Below are positions 53,378 to 62,951 of a stretch of 64,000 nt of DNA, in pieces; within the stretch, counting starts at the first letter, position 1; each line of letters starts with the position of its first letter. The stretch is taken from contig NZ_BCSR01000009.1 in NCBI RefSeq assembly GCF_001570965.1, forward strand, positions 30,511 through 94,510, in the 5' to 3' direction. Source of the stretch: Janibacter corallicola NBRC 107790 (GTDB lineage Bacteria; Actinomycetota; Actinomycetes; Actinomycetales; Dermatophilaceae). The position numbers and the translations under genes are program-made. Below the pieces are notes generated by a model that was not told the origin of the DNA, searched no databases, and saw nothing but the letters and a program-made list of their open reading frames with translations.

Positions 53378-53548
53378 TCATCCCCCCCCACCACCGCTGG
53401 TCGATGCCTCGTAGTCGGAGGTCAGGCCGACAGTTCTCTTGGACGTATTGACGTGGCTTGACAACGGGCTTGCTGCGTATGCGCTAGCTGCTGGCCCCAA
53501 GGTGAGCGCGAGGCCTAGCGCGGCGGCGCTGGTCAGGAGACGTCGCAC
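53378..53548 (-). CDS. Very short secreted peptide, perhaps a truncated gene
   Basis: GTG 53548 has a perfect GAAGGAGG upstream. The 56-residue product is mainly a signal peptide (RRLLTSAAALGLALTLGPAASAYA) followed by about 30 residues that end in GGGGG at a run of eight C on the plus strand (53382-53389). It overlaps the lipoprotein gene end by 16 bases. The tail is so short that a lost C-terminus, cut at the junction with the amidase remnant, is likely. Confidence 0.5.
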   Translation of the reverse strand: MRRLLTSAAALGLALTLGPAASAYAASPLSSHVNTSKRTVGLTSDYEASTSGGGGG

Positions 53549-54150
53549 GGTGCCTCCTTCGCGCTCTTGCCGGTCAGTAGCTGTACCCCTGTCATCTGCC
53601 ACGTCTCACCCTTGTCGGTGGAGGTGAGGCTGACCAGGTTCGCGGACTTGATCGGCTTCTTCGGGACCGGTTTCCCGGTCTCGATGTCGCCGGTGACGTC
53701 CTTGCCGTTCGGCGCGATCATCCGAACTGTCGACACGGAGCAGTCGATAACGGTCAGGTCCGGACCTCCCGACGCCTTCGGATCGAGCTTCTTGAGGTGG
53801 ACTGACGTGGACTTGATCTTGCCCTTCTGGGTGACGTCCTTGTCCTCGAAGTACTCCAATTCCTTGTTGTAGTCGTGCACGTACTGCGGAGAGGCCCAGT
53901 CGGCATCCTTCTCCTCGTCCAGGGGCTTGTTGACGTTGTGCTTGTTGAGGTGGTCGATGGCCTTCTTGGCTTGGTCCAGTGCGTGGTCCTCGTCCTGGAG
54001 CAGGTCCGTGGAGGTGCTGCTACTGGAAGGTGGGTCGCTGCTGGAACTGTCGGGGCCGCCGGTGCCTTCGCTGGAGCACCCTGCCACCGCGAGCGCGAGG
54101 GCGCTGGCCAGGGTGAGGGTGAGGCTGGTGCCTGGGCGGGTGTGTCGCAT
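53533..54150 (-). CDS. Secreted lipoprotein of unknown function
   Basis: ATG 54150 has CAGGAGAG upstream. The signal peptide ends in a lipobox LAVAGC near residue 24, followed by a Ser/Pro-rich linker of about 30 residues. The mature part (residues about 60-205) is rich in lysine and aspartate and has a likely beta-sandwich with SVSTVRMIAPNGKDVTG and WQMTGVQLLTGKS. Two cysteines (one in VIDCSVS, one near the end) could form a disulfide. Its base composition is lower in GC than its neighbours. I do not recognise the family. Confidence 0.75.
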   Translation of the reverse strand: MRHTRPGTSLTLTLASALALAVAGCSSEGTGGPDSSSSDPPSSSSTSTDLLQDEDHALDQAKKAIDHLNKHNVNKPLDEEKDADWASPQYVHDYNKELEYFEDKDVTQKGKIKSTSVHLKKLDPKASGGPDLTVIDCSVSTVRMIAPNGKDVTGDIETGKPVPKKPIKSANLVSLTSTDKGETWQMTGVQLLTGKSAKEAPCDVS

Positions 54151-54163
54151 GTCCTCTCCTGGG

Positions 54164-54418
54164 TTAGGCGTGGCGGCGTTCTGTGGTGATGACGTCGTTG
54201 ATGAGGTTGATGGTGTCATCTTCGAGGTCGTCTCCGAGGGGTTCGAGCGCGGTGCGGGCTTGGGTGATGGTGTCTCGGGCGGCGCCGGTTGCGGTGGCCC
54301 AGATGGCGGTGTGGGCGTCGCCGGTGGTGAGGTATCGGGTGGCCGCCTGCAGCAACCGGCGAACGCTCAATGCGGTCGGGGTGGCCCTGTTGGTCATGCC
54401 CGGCAGCCTGCTCGTCAT
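54164..54418 (-). CDS. Small helical protein upstream of the lipoprotein gene
   Basis: ATG 54418 or ATG 54397 gives a product of 84 or 77 residues. The sequence RRLLQAATRYLTTGDAHTAIWATATGAARDTITQARTALEPL suggests two or three helices. No signal or membrane segment is present. It ends 13 bases before the lipoprotein start and is probably in the same operon. Weak ribosome sites leave the start open. Confidence 0.45.
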   Translation of the reverse strand: MTSRLPGMTNRATPTALSVRRLLQAATRYLTTGDAHTAIWATATGAARDTITQARTALEPLGDDLEDDTINLINDVITTERRHA

Positions 54419-54564
54419 CGTCGGTCTCACCCGCGGAGAGGGCGAGGAGGAGCGCGGGTTGCCAGCAGCTCGGGGACGCCCCTTGCCCCTCAGGGGGCGG
54501 GGAGGTCCGGGGGCCAATTAGACTCCCCGGTGGACCACCCCCTTCGCCCCCCAGGAGACACCCC

Positions 54565-54855
54565 GTGGGACGCATCGTCGTCGACGTCATGCTCAAGCCC
54601 GAGATCCTCGACCCCCAGGGCCAGGCGGTCCGCGGGGCCCTGCCCCGGCTGGGGTTCGACCAGTTCACCGACGTACGGCAGGGCAAGCGTTTCGTGCTCT
54701 CCGTCGACGGTGAGGTGACCGAGGCCCACCTCGCCAAGGCCCGCGAGGCCGCCGCGACCCTGCTGTCCAACCCGGTCATCGAGGACGTCGTCGACGTGTA
54801 CGAGCTGACCACCGACGAGCCCGAGCAGGCCCCGATCACCGGAGCCGGGGCATGA
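54565..54855 (+). CDS. purS: Phosphoribosylformylglycinamidine synthase subunit PurS
   Basis: PurS bridges PurQ and PurL in the three-part FGAM synthase. The 96-residue protein has [31 protein letters not shown] and [11 protein letters not shown], all family blocks. GTG 54565 has AGGAGA upstream. The first gene of purSQL, it overlaps purQ by 4 bases. TAGACT at 54519-54524 may be its -10. Confidence 0.93.
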   Translation: MGRIVVDVMLKPEILDPQGQAVRGALPRLGFDQFTDVRQGKRFVLSVDGEVTEAHLAKAREAAATLLSNPVIEDVVDVYELTTDEPEQAPITGAGA

Positions 54856-55523
54856 AGGTCGGAGTCGTCACCTTCCCCGGCACCCTGGACGACGCCGACG
54901 CCCGCCGCGCGGTGACCCTCTCCGGGGGCCACGCCGTGCGCCTCTGGCACGGCGACGCGGACCTGCACGGGGTCGACGCGGTCGTCATCCCCGGCGGCTT
55001 CTCCTACGGCGACTACCTGCGCGCCGGGGCCATCGCCCGCTTCGCGCCGGTCATGGACGAGGTCATCGCCGCCGCGAAGGAAGGCATGCCGGTCCTCGGG
55101 ATCTGCAACGGCTTCCAGATCCTCACCGAGTCCCACCTGCTGCCCGGCTCGATGATCCAGAACGACCACCGCCGCTTCATCTGCCGCGACCAGGTCCTGC
55201 GCGTCGAGAGCACCGACAGCGCGTGGACCTCCGGCTACGCGGCCGGCCAGGAGATGACCGTGGTGCTGAAGAACCAGGACGGCCAGTTCGTCGCCGACCG
55301 CGAGACCCTCGACCGGCTCGAGGGGGAGGGGCAGGTGGCCTTCCGCTACGTCGGCACCAACCCCAACGGCTCCGCCCGCGACATCGCCGGGGTGCGCAAC
55401 GAGCGCGGCAACGTCGTCGGCCTCATGCCCCACCCCGAGCACGCCGTCGAGGACGGCTTCGGTCCGAGCCTGGACGGTCGGACCGTCTTCACCTCCGTCC
55501 TCGAGCAGGTGGTGTCGGCATGA
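54852..55523 (+). CDS. purQ: Phosphoribosylformylglycinamidine synthase subunit PurQ (glutaminase)
   Basis: PurQ is a class I glutamine amidotransferase that gives ammonia to PurL. The nucleophile Cys85 is in LGICNGFQ and His194 and Glu196 are in HPEHA. Length is 223 residues. ATG 54852 overlaps purS and the end overlaps purL by 4 bases, so the three subunits are co-translated. Confidence 0.95.
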   Translation: MKVGVVTFPGTLDDADARRAVTLSGGHAVRLWHGDADLHGVDAVVIPGGFSYGDYLRAGAIARFAPVMDEVIAAAKEGMPVLGICNGFQILTESHLLPGSMIQNDHRRFICRDQVLRVESTDSAWTSGYAAGQEMTVVLKNQDGQFVADRETLDRLEGEGQVAFRYVGTNPNGSARDIAGVRNERGNVVGLMPHPEHAVEDGFGPSLDGRTVFTSVLEQVVSA

Positions 55524-57799
55524 GCCAGCAGACCGTGAGCACCCTGGACACCGTCACCCGCGCCGGGTCCACCCCCGACACCGAGCAGCCCTGGGCCGAC
55601 CTCGGCCTCAAGCAGGACGAGTACGCGCGCATCCGCGAGATCCTCGGCCGGCGCCCCACGAGCGCCGAGCTGGCGATGTACTCGGTCATGTGGTCCGAGC
55701 ACTGCTCCTACAAGTCGAGCAAGGTCCACCTGAAGCGCTTCGGCGACCTCCCGAGCGAGACCCCGCTCGGCAAGACCCTCGCCGGCATCGGTGAGAACGC
55801 CGGTGTCATCGACATCGGCCAGGGCTGGGCGGTGACCTTCAAGGTCGAGTCCCACAACCACCCCAGCTACGTCGAGCCCTACCAGGGCGCGGCCACCGGC
55901 ATCGGCGGGATCGTCCGCGACATCATGGCGATGGGCGCCCGCCCGGTCGCGGTGATGGACCCCCTCCGCTTCGGTGCCATCGACCACCCGGACACCGCCC
56001 GCGTGCTGCCCGGCGTCGTCTCGGGCATCGGCGGCTACGGCAACTCCCTCGGCCTGCCCAACATCGGCGGCGAGGTCGTCTTCGACGACTGCTACCAGGG
56101 CAACCCGCTCGTCAACGCACTGTGCGTCGGCTCCCTTCGCCACGGTGACCTGCACCTGGCCAACGCCTCCGGCACCGGCAACAAGGTGATCCTCTTCGGC
56201 GCCAAGACCGGCGGCGACGGCATCGGCGGCGTCTCCGTGCTCGCCTCCGAGACCTTCGACGAAGGGGGACCGACGAAGCGCCCCGCCGTGCAGGTCGGCG
56301 ACCCCTTCGCCGAGAAGGTCCTCATCGAGTGCTGCCTCGACCTCTACGGCGCCGGCGTCGTCGAGGGCATCCAGGACCTCGGCGGCGGTGGCCTCTCCTG
56401 CGCCACCTCCGAGCTCGCCTCCGCCGGCGACGGCGGCATGCACGTCGAGCTCGACCGCGTCCCGCTGCGCGACTCCACGCTCTCCCCCGAGGAGATCCTC
56501 ATGTCGGAGTCCCAGGAGCGGATGATGGCCGTCGTCGCGCCCGAGAAGCTCGAGGACTTCCTCGCGGTCACCGGCCGCTGGGACGTCGAGGCCGCCGTGC
56601 TCGGTGAGGTCACCGACGGCGACAACCTCGTCATCACCTGGCACGGCGAGACCATCGTCGACGTCGAGCCGGGCACCGTCGCCCACGACGGCCCCGTCTA
56701 CGAGCGGCCCTACGCCCGCCCGGAGTGGCTCGACGCCGTGCAGGCCGACACCACCGCCGGGCTGCCCCGGCCGCAGGACCTGCGCACGACCCTGCTGGAC
56801 CTGCTCGCCTCGCCCAACCTGTGCGACAAGTCCTGGGTCACCGACCAGTACGACCGCTACGTGCGCGGCAACACCCGGCGCGCCATGCCCCACGACTCCG
56901 GCGTCGTGCGCATCGACGAGGAGACCGGTCTCGGTGTCGCGATCGCGACCGACTGCAACGGCCGCTTCGGCACCCTCGACCCCTACGTGGGAGCGCAGCT
57001 GGCCCTGGCCGAGTCCTACCGCAACGTCGCCACCTCCGGGGCGCTGCCGCTGGCCGTCACCGACTGCCTGAACTTCGGCTCGCCGGAGGACCCCGGCGTC
57101 ATGTGGCAGTTCGAGCGCGCCGTCGCCGGGCTCTTCGACGCCTGTCTCGAGCTGGGCATCCCGGTCACGGGCGGCAACGTCTCCTTCTACAACCAGACCG
57201 GGGAGACCCCGATCCATCCGACTCCCGTCGTCGGCGTCCTCGGGGTCCTCGACGACGTCGCCGCATCGGTCGCCTCCGGCTTCGAGCACCCCGGCGAGAC
57301 GATCGTCCTGCTCGGGGAGACCCGGGAGGAGCTCGACGGCGGTGAGTGGGCCCACGCGCTGCACGGCCACCTCGGCGGCACCCCGCCGCGGGTCGACCTG
57401 GCCGCGGAGAAGGCGCTCGCCGAGTTCTTCGTCGAGGCGGCCCGGCGCGGGCTGCTCACCAGCTCCCACGACCTGTCCGACGGTGGCCTGGCGATCGCGC
57501 TGGCCGAGTCGGTGCTCCAGGGCGGCACGGGTGCCGCGATCGACCTGCAGCCGGTGCTGGACCGGGACGGGGTCGACCTCTTCACGGCGCTGTACTCCGA
57601 GTCCACCGCCCGCGCCGTCGTCACCGTCCACGACGAGGATCTGGCGACGTTGGTCGGGGTCGCGGAGAGCCACGGCGTGCCGCTGGCGAAGCTGGGCCGC
57701 ACCGACGGCACCGCGTTGCGGGTCGGTGGTGCCCTCGAGGTCGAGCTGGCGGACATGCGGGAGGCCCACGGCGGCACCATGCGGCGGTACTTCGGCTGA
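55520..57799 (+). CDS. purL: Phosphoribosylformylglycinamidine synthase subunit PurL
   Basis: PurL converts FGAR to FGAM with ATP and ammonia. At 759 residues this is the small form, which needs PurS and PurQ. It shows [11 protein letters not shown] near residue 54, KVESHNHPS near 110, [14 protein letters not shown], and [10 protein letters not shown]. The C-terminal [14 protein letters not shown] block is intact. ATG 55520 overlaps purQ; the stop shares a base with the HAD gene start. Confidence 0.95.
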   Translation: MSQQTVSTLDTVTRAGSTPDTEQPWADLGLKQDEYARIREILGRRPTSAELAMYSVMWSEHCSYKSSKVHLKRFGDLPSETPLGKTLAGIGENAGVIDIGQGWAVTFKVESHNHPSYVEPYQGAATGIGGIVRDIMAMGARPVAVMDPLRFGAIDHPDTARVLPGVVSGIGGYGNSLGLPNIGGEVVFDDCYQGNPLVNALCVGSLRHGDLHLANASGTGNKVILFGAKTGGDGIGGVSVLASETFDEGGPTKRPAVQVGDPFAEKVLIECCLDLYGAGVVEGIQDLGGGGLSCATSELASAGDGGMHVELDRVPLRDSTLSPEEILMSESQERMMAVVAPEKLEDFLAVTGRWDVEAAVLGEVTDGDNLVITWHGETIVDVEPGTVAHDGPVYERPYARPEWLDAVQADTTAGLPRPQDLRTTLLDLLASPNLCDKSWVTDQYDRYVRGNTRRAMPHDSGVVRIDEETGLGVAIATDCNGRFGTLDPYVGAQLALAESYRNVATSGALPLAVTDCLNFGSPEDPGVMWQFERAVAGLFDACLELGIPVTGGNVSFYNQTGETPIHPTPVVGVLGVLDDVAASVASGFEHPGETIVLLGETREELDGGEWAHALHGHLGGTPPRVDLAAEKALAEFFVEAARRGLLTSSHDLSDGGLAIALAESVLQGGTGAAIDLQPVLDRDGVDLFTALYSESTARAVVTVHDEDLATLVGVAESHGVPLAKLGRTDGTALRVGGALEVELADMREAHGGTMRRYFG

Positions 57800-58464
57800 T
57801 GGGAGCCTCCGGCCGGCTGGTGCTCTTCGACTGCGACGGGGTGCTCGTCGACAGCGAGCGCCTCAACGTGCGCACGTGGACGGCGATGATGCGTGACGCC
57901 GGGGTGGACTTCACCGAGCAGGACGCCGTCGACCACTTCGTGGGCCGGGCCTATGCCGACGGCCGGGCCACGATCGTCGAGCTCACCGGGGCGATACCGG
58001 ACCCGGAGTGGGAGCGGACCTGGCGAAGGGAGTTCGCCCGCAGCCACGAGGAGCTGGATCCGATCCCCGGAGCCCGGGAGGCGGTGCTGGCCGTCCAGGA
58101 CCTCGGGCACGATATCGCGGTCGCCTCCGGCTCGCTGTGGCAGGTCATCGGCACCAAGCTGGACCGCACCGGGCTCGTCGACCTCTTCCCCGAGGAGGTG
58201 CGCTTCAGCGCCGAGCAGGTCGACCGGGGCAAGCCCGCCCCCGACGTCTTCCTGCTGGCCGCGCAGCGCCTCGGGTACTCCCCGGAGCAGTGCCTCGTCG
58301 TCGAGGACAGCCGCGCGGGGGTGGACGCGGCCCGCGCTGCCGGCATGGGGGTCGTCGGGTACCACAGCGACCTCACGCCGACCGACTGGCTGGAGGCGGC
58401 CGACGCGGTCATCACGGACATGGTCGACCTGCCGTCGGTCGTCGCCCGGCTCACCCGCACCTGA
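57799..58464 (+). CDS. HAD-superfamily hydrolase (beta-phosphoglucomutase-like)
   Basis: The 221-residue protein has the nucleophile Asp in FDCDGVLVDSE near residue 10, a helical cap about residues 18-80, and later motifs VASGS, GKPAPDVF and VVEDSRAGV. It would act on a phosphosugar or similar small phosphate ester. Its start overlaps the purL stop, which suggests a nucleotide or sugar phosphate link, but the substrate is unknown. Confidence 0.85.
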   Translation: MGASGRLVLFDCDGVLVDSERLNVRTWTAMMRDAGVDFTEQDAVDHFVGRAYADGRATIVELTGAIPDPEWERTWRREFARSHEELDPIPGAREAVLAVQDLGHDIAVASGSLWQVIGTKLDRTGLVDLFPEEVRFSAEQVDRGKPAPDVFLLAAQRLGYSPEQCLVVEDSRAGVDAARAAGMGVVGYHSDLTPTDWLEAADAVITDMVDLPSVVARLTRT

Positions 58465-58479
58465 GGGGCCCGCCCTCCG

Positions 58480-59235
58480 TCAGAGCACCTTGGACAGGAA
58501 GTCCCGGGTGCGCGACTCCTGCGGGTTCGAGAGCACCTCGCGCGGGTCGCCCTGCTCGACGACGACGCCGCCGTCCATGAAGACCAGCCGGTCACCGACC
58601 TCACGGGCGAAGCCCATCTCGTGGGTGACGACCATCATCGTCATGCCCTCGTTGGCCAGGGTGCGCATGACGTCGAGCACGTCGCCGACGAGCTCGGGGT
58701 CCAGGGCGGACGTCGGCTCGTCGAAGAGCATCATGTCCGGGTCCATCGACAGGGCCCGGGCGATCGCGATGCGCTGCTGCTGACCGCCGGAGAGCTGCCC
58801 CGGGTAGGCACTCTCGCGGTCACCCATGCCGACCTTCTCCAGGTTGCGTCGGGCGATCTCCTCGGCCTCGCTCTTCGAGCGCTTCTTCACCCGCTGCTGG
58901 GCCAGGGTGAGGTTGCGCAGCACGGTCAGGTGCGGGAAGAGGTTGAACTGCTGGAAGACGATGCCGATCCGGGTGCGGACCTGGTCCAGCTCGGTCTCCG
59001 GGTCGGTGATGTCGACCCCCTCGACGAGGATCGTCCCGCTCGTGGGCTCCTCGAGCCGGTTCACGCAGCGCAGCAGGGTCGACTTGCCGGAGCCGGAGGG
59101 GCCGATCACGCAGACGACCTCACCCTGGTCAACGTGGAAGTCGATGCCCTTGAGGACCTCGTTCTTGCCGAAGTACTTGTGCAGCTCCCGCACCGTGATG
59201 GCGTGCTCCGTCGTGGCTGTGCTCACCGTGCTCAC
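58480..59235 (-). CDS. Polar amino acid ABC transporter ATP-binding protein
   Basis: The GlnQ/HisP-type ATPase of 251 residues has Walker [10 protein letters not shown] near residue 46, the Q-loop [13 protein letters not shown], signature LSGGQQQR and Walker [18 protein letters not shown] 59235 overlaps the permease stop in a GTGA junction. It converges on the HAD gene with a 15-base gap. The transporter probably imports glutamate, glutamine or a basic amino acid. Confidence 0.9.
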   Translation of the reverse strand: MSTVSTATTEHAITVRELHKYFGKNEVLKGIDFHVDQGEVVCVIGPSGSGKSTLLRCVNRLEEPTSGTILVEGVDITDPETELDQVRTRIGIVFQQFNLFPHLTVLRNLTLAQQRVKKRSKSEAEEIARRNLEKVGMGDRESAYPGQLSGGQQQRIAIARALSMDPDMMLFDEPTSALDPELVGDVLDVMRTLANEGMTMMVVTHEMGFAREVGDRLVFMDGGVVVEQGDPREVLSNPQESRTRDFLSKVL

Positions 59236-60017
59236 CGTCCCCTCGACTGGCGTCGTTCCATGTAGGCCACCAGCTGCGTCAGCGGCAGCGTGATGACCAG
59301 GTACATCAGGGCCGCCATCACCAACGGCGTCGCATTGGCCAGCTGGGAGACGCCGTCCCGGGCGAAGGTGGTCAGCTCCCGGTCCGGGAGCGCCATGCCG
59401 GCGATGAAGAGCAGCGAGGTGTCCTTGATGATGATGACCAGCTCGTTGGTCAGCGGCGGGGTGATGATCCGGAAGGCCTGCGGCAGGACCACCGAGACCA
59501 TCGTCCATCCCGGGCTCATGCCCAGGGAACGGGAGGCCTCGACCTGCCCCTTCGGCACGGCCTGGATGCCGGCCCGGATCGTCTCGGCGATGTAGGCCGC
59601 GGAGACGATGATCAGCGCGATCAGCCCCGCGCCGGCGCTGCCACCCGGTGGGCGCCAGTTGAAGGCGATCGGCACGGCGAAGGCGAAGCCGAAGATCACG
59701 AGCAGGGCCGGCAGCCCGCGGAAGAGCTCGATGTAGGCGGTCGAGACCCAGCGGTAGGGGGCCACCGGCGAGAGCTTCATCAGCGCGAGGACCAGGCCGA
59801 GCACCAGGCCGCCGGCGAAGGCGATCGCCGTGTAGACGACGGTGTTCTTCGCCGCGGTGGTGATGACGTCGGGCAGCGTCGACTTCGCCGCGTCCGCGTT
59901 GAAGAAGTTCGTGTGGATCGCGCCCCAGTCCGCGACGAGGAGGACGACCACCACGGCCACCACGAAGATGGCGTAGAGCGTGCCCCGGAAGAGGCGTCGG
60001 CGGGTGGAGGGTTTCAC
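59232..60017 (-). CDS. Amino acid ABC transporter permease
   Basis: The start is GTG 60017. The 261-residue protein has a basic head, a first membrane segment at residues 12-30 and about five in total, and the HisM-type loop with [29 protein letters not shown] near 160-188. A strong hairpin separates it from the upstream binding protein gene. Confidence 0.88.
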   Translation of the reverse strand: MKPSTRRRLFRGTLYAIFVVAVVVVLLVADWGAIHTNFFNADAAKSTLPDVITTAAKNTVVYTAIAFAGGLVLGLVLALMKLSPVAPYRWVSTAYIELFRGLPALLVIFGFAFAVPIAFNWRPPGGSAGAGLIALIIVSAAYIAETIRAGIQAVPKGQVEASRSLGMSPGWTMVSVVLPQAFRIITPPLTNELVIIIKDTSLLFIAGMALPDRELTTFARDGVSQLANATPLVMAALMYLVITLPLTQLVAYMERRQSRGR

Positions 60018-60038
60018 GTTCGGGGCCTTCCGACGGGT

Positions 60039-60071
60039 GAGCGTGGCCCGGACGGGGTCCGGGCCACGCTC
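60039..60071 (-). terminator. Intra-operon hairpin between binding-protein and permease genes
   Basis: GAGCGTGGCCCGGA (60039-60052) and TCCGGGCCACGCTC (60058-60071) pair perfectly over 14 bases around a five-base loop. It lies nine bases after the binding-protein stop and 22 bases before the permease start. Such a stem would stop part of the transcription and protect the upstream message, giving more binding protein than permease. Confidence 0.7.
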
Positions 60072-60080
60072 GTGGGGGTG

Positions 60081-60863
60081 CTACTTCTTGTTCTCGCTGA
60101 AGTACTTGTCGTAGAGCTTGTCGTAGGTGCCGTCCTTGCGGAGCTTCTTGAGCTCCTTGTTGACGGACTTCAGGAGCTTCTCGCTCCCGGACTTCTTGAC
60201 GGCGAAGCCGTACTGCTCGCTCGTGTCGTACTCCTGGGCGATGGTGAACTTCCCGCCCTCGGTGTGCCCGAGGTTGACCGGCAGGTCCTGCAGGACGACG
60301 TCGACGCCCCCGGACTGCAGCGCCGGGAAGAGCTCGGCGTCGCTGGGGTAGGACTTCATCTCGGCGTCGTCCGGGATGTGGTCCTTGGCGTACTTCTCAC
60401 CGGTGGTGCCCTGCTGGACGCCGACGGTCTTGCCGGAGAGGTCCTTGATGTCCTTGATGTCGGAGTCCTTGGGGACCAGCAGGGACTGCAGCGAGTCGTA
60501 GTAGGGGTCGGAGAAGCTGAGGTTCTTCGCCCGCTCCTTGGTGATCGTCATGGCGCTGGCCCCGATGTCGCAGGTGCCGGCGTTCAGGGCCGCGCCGCTC
60601 TGCAGACCGTCGAAGCCGACGTCCTTGACGGACATCTTCAGGTCCATGCCCTTCGCGATCTCACGCATGAGGTCCATGTCGAAGCCGGTGTACTCCCCAC
60701 CCTTCTCGAACTCGAAGGGCGGGTAGGGGACGTCCGAGCAGACGGTGAGGGTGCCGGCGGAGGCGAGGTTCATGCCCGAGTCGTCGCCCCCTTCGCTGCT
60801 GCCGCAGGCCGTGAGGCCGAGGGACGCGACGGCCACCAGGGCCAGGGGAAGTGCCGCTCTCAT
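60081..60863 (-). CDS. Amino acid ABC transporter substrate-binding lipoprotein (second of two)
   Basis: The 260-residue protein has a signal ending in the lipobox LGLTACG near residue 20 and a family 3 solute-binding domain with [25 protein letters not shown] and [14 protein letters not shown]. It is a close paralogue of the gene at 60878-61651, 14 bases upstream. The ligand-contacting region differs in places, so the two may bind different amino acids and share one permease. Confidence 0.88.
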   Translation of the reverse strand: MRAALPLALVAVASLGLTACGSSEGGDDSGMNLASAGTLTVCSDVPYPPFEFEKGGEYTGFDMDLMREIAKGMDLKMSVKDVGFDGLQSGAALNAGTCDIGASAMTITKERAKNLSFSDPYYDSLQSLLVPKDSDIKDIKDLSGKTVGVQQGTTGEKYAKDHIPDDAEMKSYPSDAELFPALQSGGVDVVLQDLPVNLGHTEGGKFTIAQEYDTSEQYGFAVKKSGSEKLLKSVNKELKKLRKDGTYDKLYDKYFSENKK

Positions 60864-60877
60864 TGAATTGTCCGCCC

Positions 60878-61651
60878 TTACTCGCTGAAGTACTTGTCGT
60901 AGAGCTTGTCGTAGGTGCCGTCGTCCTTGAGTTCCTTGAGCTGCTTGTTGACGGCCTTGAGGAGCTTCTTGTTGCCCGTCTTCACCGGCATGCCGTACTG
61001 CTCACCGGTGTCGTACTTCTCCGAGATGGTGAACTTCGTGCCCTGGTTCGCGATGTTGGAGGGCAGGTCCATCATGACCGCGTCGACCGCACCGGACTCC
61101 AGCGCCGGGTAGAGCTCGGAGTTGCTGGGGAAGGACTTGATCTCGGCGCTCTTCGGGGCGTGCTTCTGCGCGTAGGCCTCACCGGTGGTGCCCTGCTTGG
61201 CCGCGATCGTCTTGCCCTTGGCGTCCTCGAGCTTGAACTTCGCGTTCTTCGGGACCAGCAGGGACTGCAGCGAGTCGTAGTACGGGTCGGAGAAGTCGAG
61301 GTTCTTCTCCCGCTCGTCGGTGATCGTCATGGCTGCGGCGCCGATGTCGCAGGTGCCGGCGTTCAGGGCCGCGCCGCTCTGCAGTCCCTCGAAGCCGATG
61401 TCCTTGACCTGCTGCTTCAGCCCGATCCCCTTGGCGATCTCCTTGGTCAGCTCCATGTCGAAGCCGGTGTACTCGCCGTTCTTCTCGAAGGCGAAGGGCG
61501 GGAAGGGCACGTCCGCGCACACGGTGAGCGTGCCCGGCGTGGCCAGGTTCATCCCGGAGTCATCGGAACTCTCGGAGTCCCCGCCTCCTCCGCAGGCGGT
61601 CAGGGCGAGGCCTGAGGCGGCCAGTACAGCGACTACGACACTGGAGCGCAT
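60878..61651 (-). CDS. Amino acid ABC transporter substrate-binding lipoprotein (first of two)
   Basis: The 257-residue protein is first in the four-gene importer operon. The lipobox is LALTACG, followed by GGGDSESSDD. The family 3 domain shows VCADVPFPPFAF, GFDMELTKEIAKG and [14 protein letters not shown]. It shares long identical blocks with its downstream paralogue; the identity is visible at DNA level around 61258-61292 and 60478-60512. TATCGT on the reverse strand about 45 bases upstream may be the operon -10. Confidence 0.88.
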   Translation of the reverse strand: MRSSVVVAVLAASGLALTACGGGGDSESSDDSGMNLATPGTLTVCADVPFPPFAFEKNGEYTGFDMELTKEIAKGIGLKQQVKDIGFEGLQSGAALNAGTCDIGAAAMTITDEREKNLDFSDPYYDSLQSLLVPKNAKFKLEDAKGKTIAAKQGTTGEAYAQKHAPKSAEIKSFPSNSELYPALESGAVDAVMMDLPSNIANQGTKFTISEKYDTGEQYGMPVKTGNKKLLKAVNKQLKELKDDGTYDKLYDKYFSE

Positions 61652-61734
61652 GGGGTTCCTTTCCTCCGAACACCGACGGCGTGACGATATCAGCGGATCC
61701 CGCGCCCCAGATCACGAAGACGTCTCGTTTGGGC

Positions 61735-62556
61735 TCAGCGAGCGCGCCAACGTCCGGGATCGGGAGCCGCGGGCGACGGGGACGAGGCGGCGTCGGTCAG
61801 TGGCCGGCCGCCGGCGAGTCGCCGCTCCAACGTCGCCCCGGCGAGCACCCCGGAGGGGAAAGGCCACCGCAGCACCTGTCGCCGGATCTCCTCGACGTCG
61901 AGTGGCCGGTCCGAGGCCACGAGGACGGTGTTGCCGTAGCGCCGCCCCTTGACGACGTCCCGCATCGCGATGAGCGCAAGAGACGGTCCCTGAGGTGCAA
62001 CGAAGGAGCCTCGAAGGGTCGCCACCACGTCCGCCACGTGCCGCAGCCCCGGCTCGTCGGGGCAGTTCAGGGCGAGCAGCCCGCCGGGCCGCAGCACCCG
62101 GGCGACGTCGCTGAAGAACTCGCTCGTCTGCAGCTCCGCCGGAACCCGCCCGTCGGCGAAGGCGTCGATCAGCACGACGTCGGCGGAGGCGTCCTTGAGC
62201 GCGGCGACGCCCTCCCGGCCGGCCTGCGGGCGGACCCGGATCCGGCTGCCGCGGGGGAGGGGTAGTCGCTCGCGGACCTGCGCCGTGAGCTGCTCGTCGG
62301 GTTCGAGGACGATCTGCGGGGAACCGGGCCGGGTCGCGTGCACCCACCGCGCGAGGGTCAGGCCCGCGCCCCCGACGTGGGTGGCCCCGATCGGGTCCGG
62401 CCGGGGGAAGCTCGCGTCGATGACCGCGGCCATGTGCTGCACGTACTCGAAGACCAGCCCCTCCGGGTCCTGCAGGTCGACGTGGCTCTGCGGGTGCCCG
62501 TCGACGGTCACGGTCACCCCGCCGTGCTCGTCCGGCACGAAGTCGATCTCGGCCAC
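61735..62556 (-). CDS. Spermidine-synthase-like methyltransferase-fold protein
   Basis: The 273-residue protein has the nucleotide-binding fold of spermidine synthases without a membrane part: HVGGAGLTLARWVHATRP near residue 60, IVLEPDEQL near 82 and VLIDAFADGRVP near 125. The usual Asp-Asp pair used for polyamine binding is not fully conserved, so the activity is doubtful. Such proteins are common in actinobacteria. The start is 17 bases from the divergent sterol-carrier gene. Confidence 0.75.
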   Translation of the reverse strand: MAEIDFVPDEHGGVTVTVDGHPQSHVDLQDPEGLVFEYVQHMAAVIDASFPRPDPIGATHVGGAGLTLARWVHATRPGSPQIVLEPDEQLTAQVRERLPLPRGSRIRVRPQAGREGVAALKDASADVVLIDAFADGRVPAELQTSEFFSDVARVLRPGGLLALNCPDEPGLRHVADVVATLRGSFVAPQGPSLALIAMRDVVKGRRYGNTVLVASDRPLDVEEIRRQVLRWPFPSGVLAGATLERRLAGGRPLTDAASSPSPAAPDPGRWRAR

Positions 62557-62573
62557 GGTGGGAGGATAGTCGC

Positions 62574-62951
62574 GTGGCAGCCAGGCGACGCATTCCCGAG
62601 GACGAAGGGCGCTCCGCCGTCCGCGCGTGGCGGCAGGCCGCCGATCGCTCGGCCGTGGACCGCGCGACGGTGGCGACGGCGGTGCGGCACACGGTGACCG
62701 CGCTCGCGGAGTCCGCTCCCGGGCGCAGCGTCGAGGTGAGGGTGCCTCCCTTCGCCGCGGTGCAGTGCGTGGAGGGCCCGGTGCACACCCGCGGCACCCC
62801 GCCGGCGGTGATCGAGACCGACCCGCAGACCTGGCTGGCGGTGGCGACCGGCGAGACCACCTGGGATGACGCGGTCGAGTCCGGCGACGTCCGGGTCAGC
62901 GGTCAGCGCACCGACCTCTCGGCGTGGCTGCCGCTCACCGCAGCGAGCTGA
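62574..62951 (+). CDS. Sterol-carrier-family protein (SCP2-like)
   Basis: The 125-residue protein from GTG 62574 shows the actinobacterial sterol carrier family outline: a helical N-terminus, then VEVRVPPFAAVQCVEGPVHTRGTPPAVIETDPQTWLAVATGE. It would bind a lipid or other hydrophobic ligand. GATAGT at 62564 suggests a leaderless message. I recall that this family often lies near purF; its position close to the pur genes agrees. It converges on and overlaps the oxidoreductase gene by 17 bases. Confidence 0.8.
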   Translation: MAARRRIPEDEGRSAVRAWRQAADRSAVDRATVATAVRHTVTALAESAPGRSVEVRVPPFAAVQCVEGPVHTRGTPPAVIETDPQTWLAVATGETTWDDAVESGDVRVSGQRTDLSAWLPLTAAS

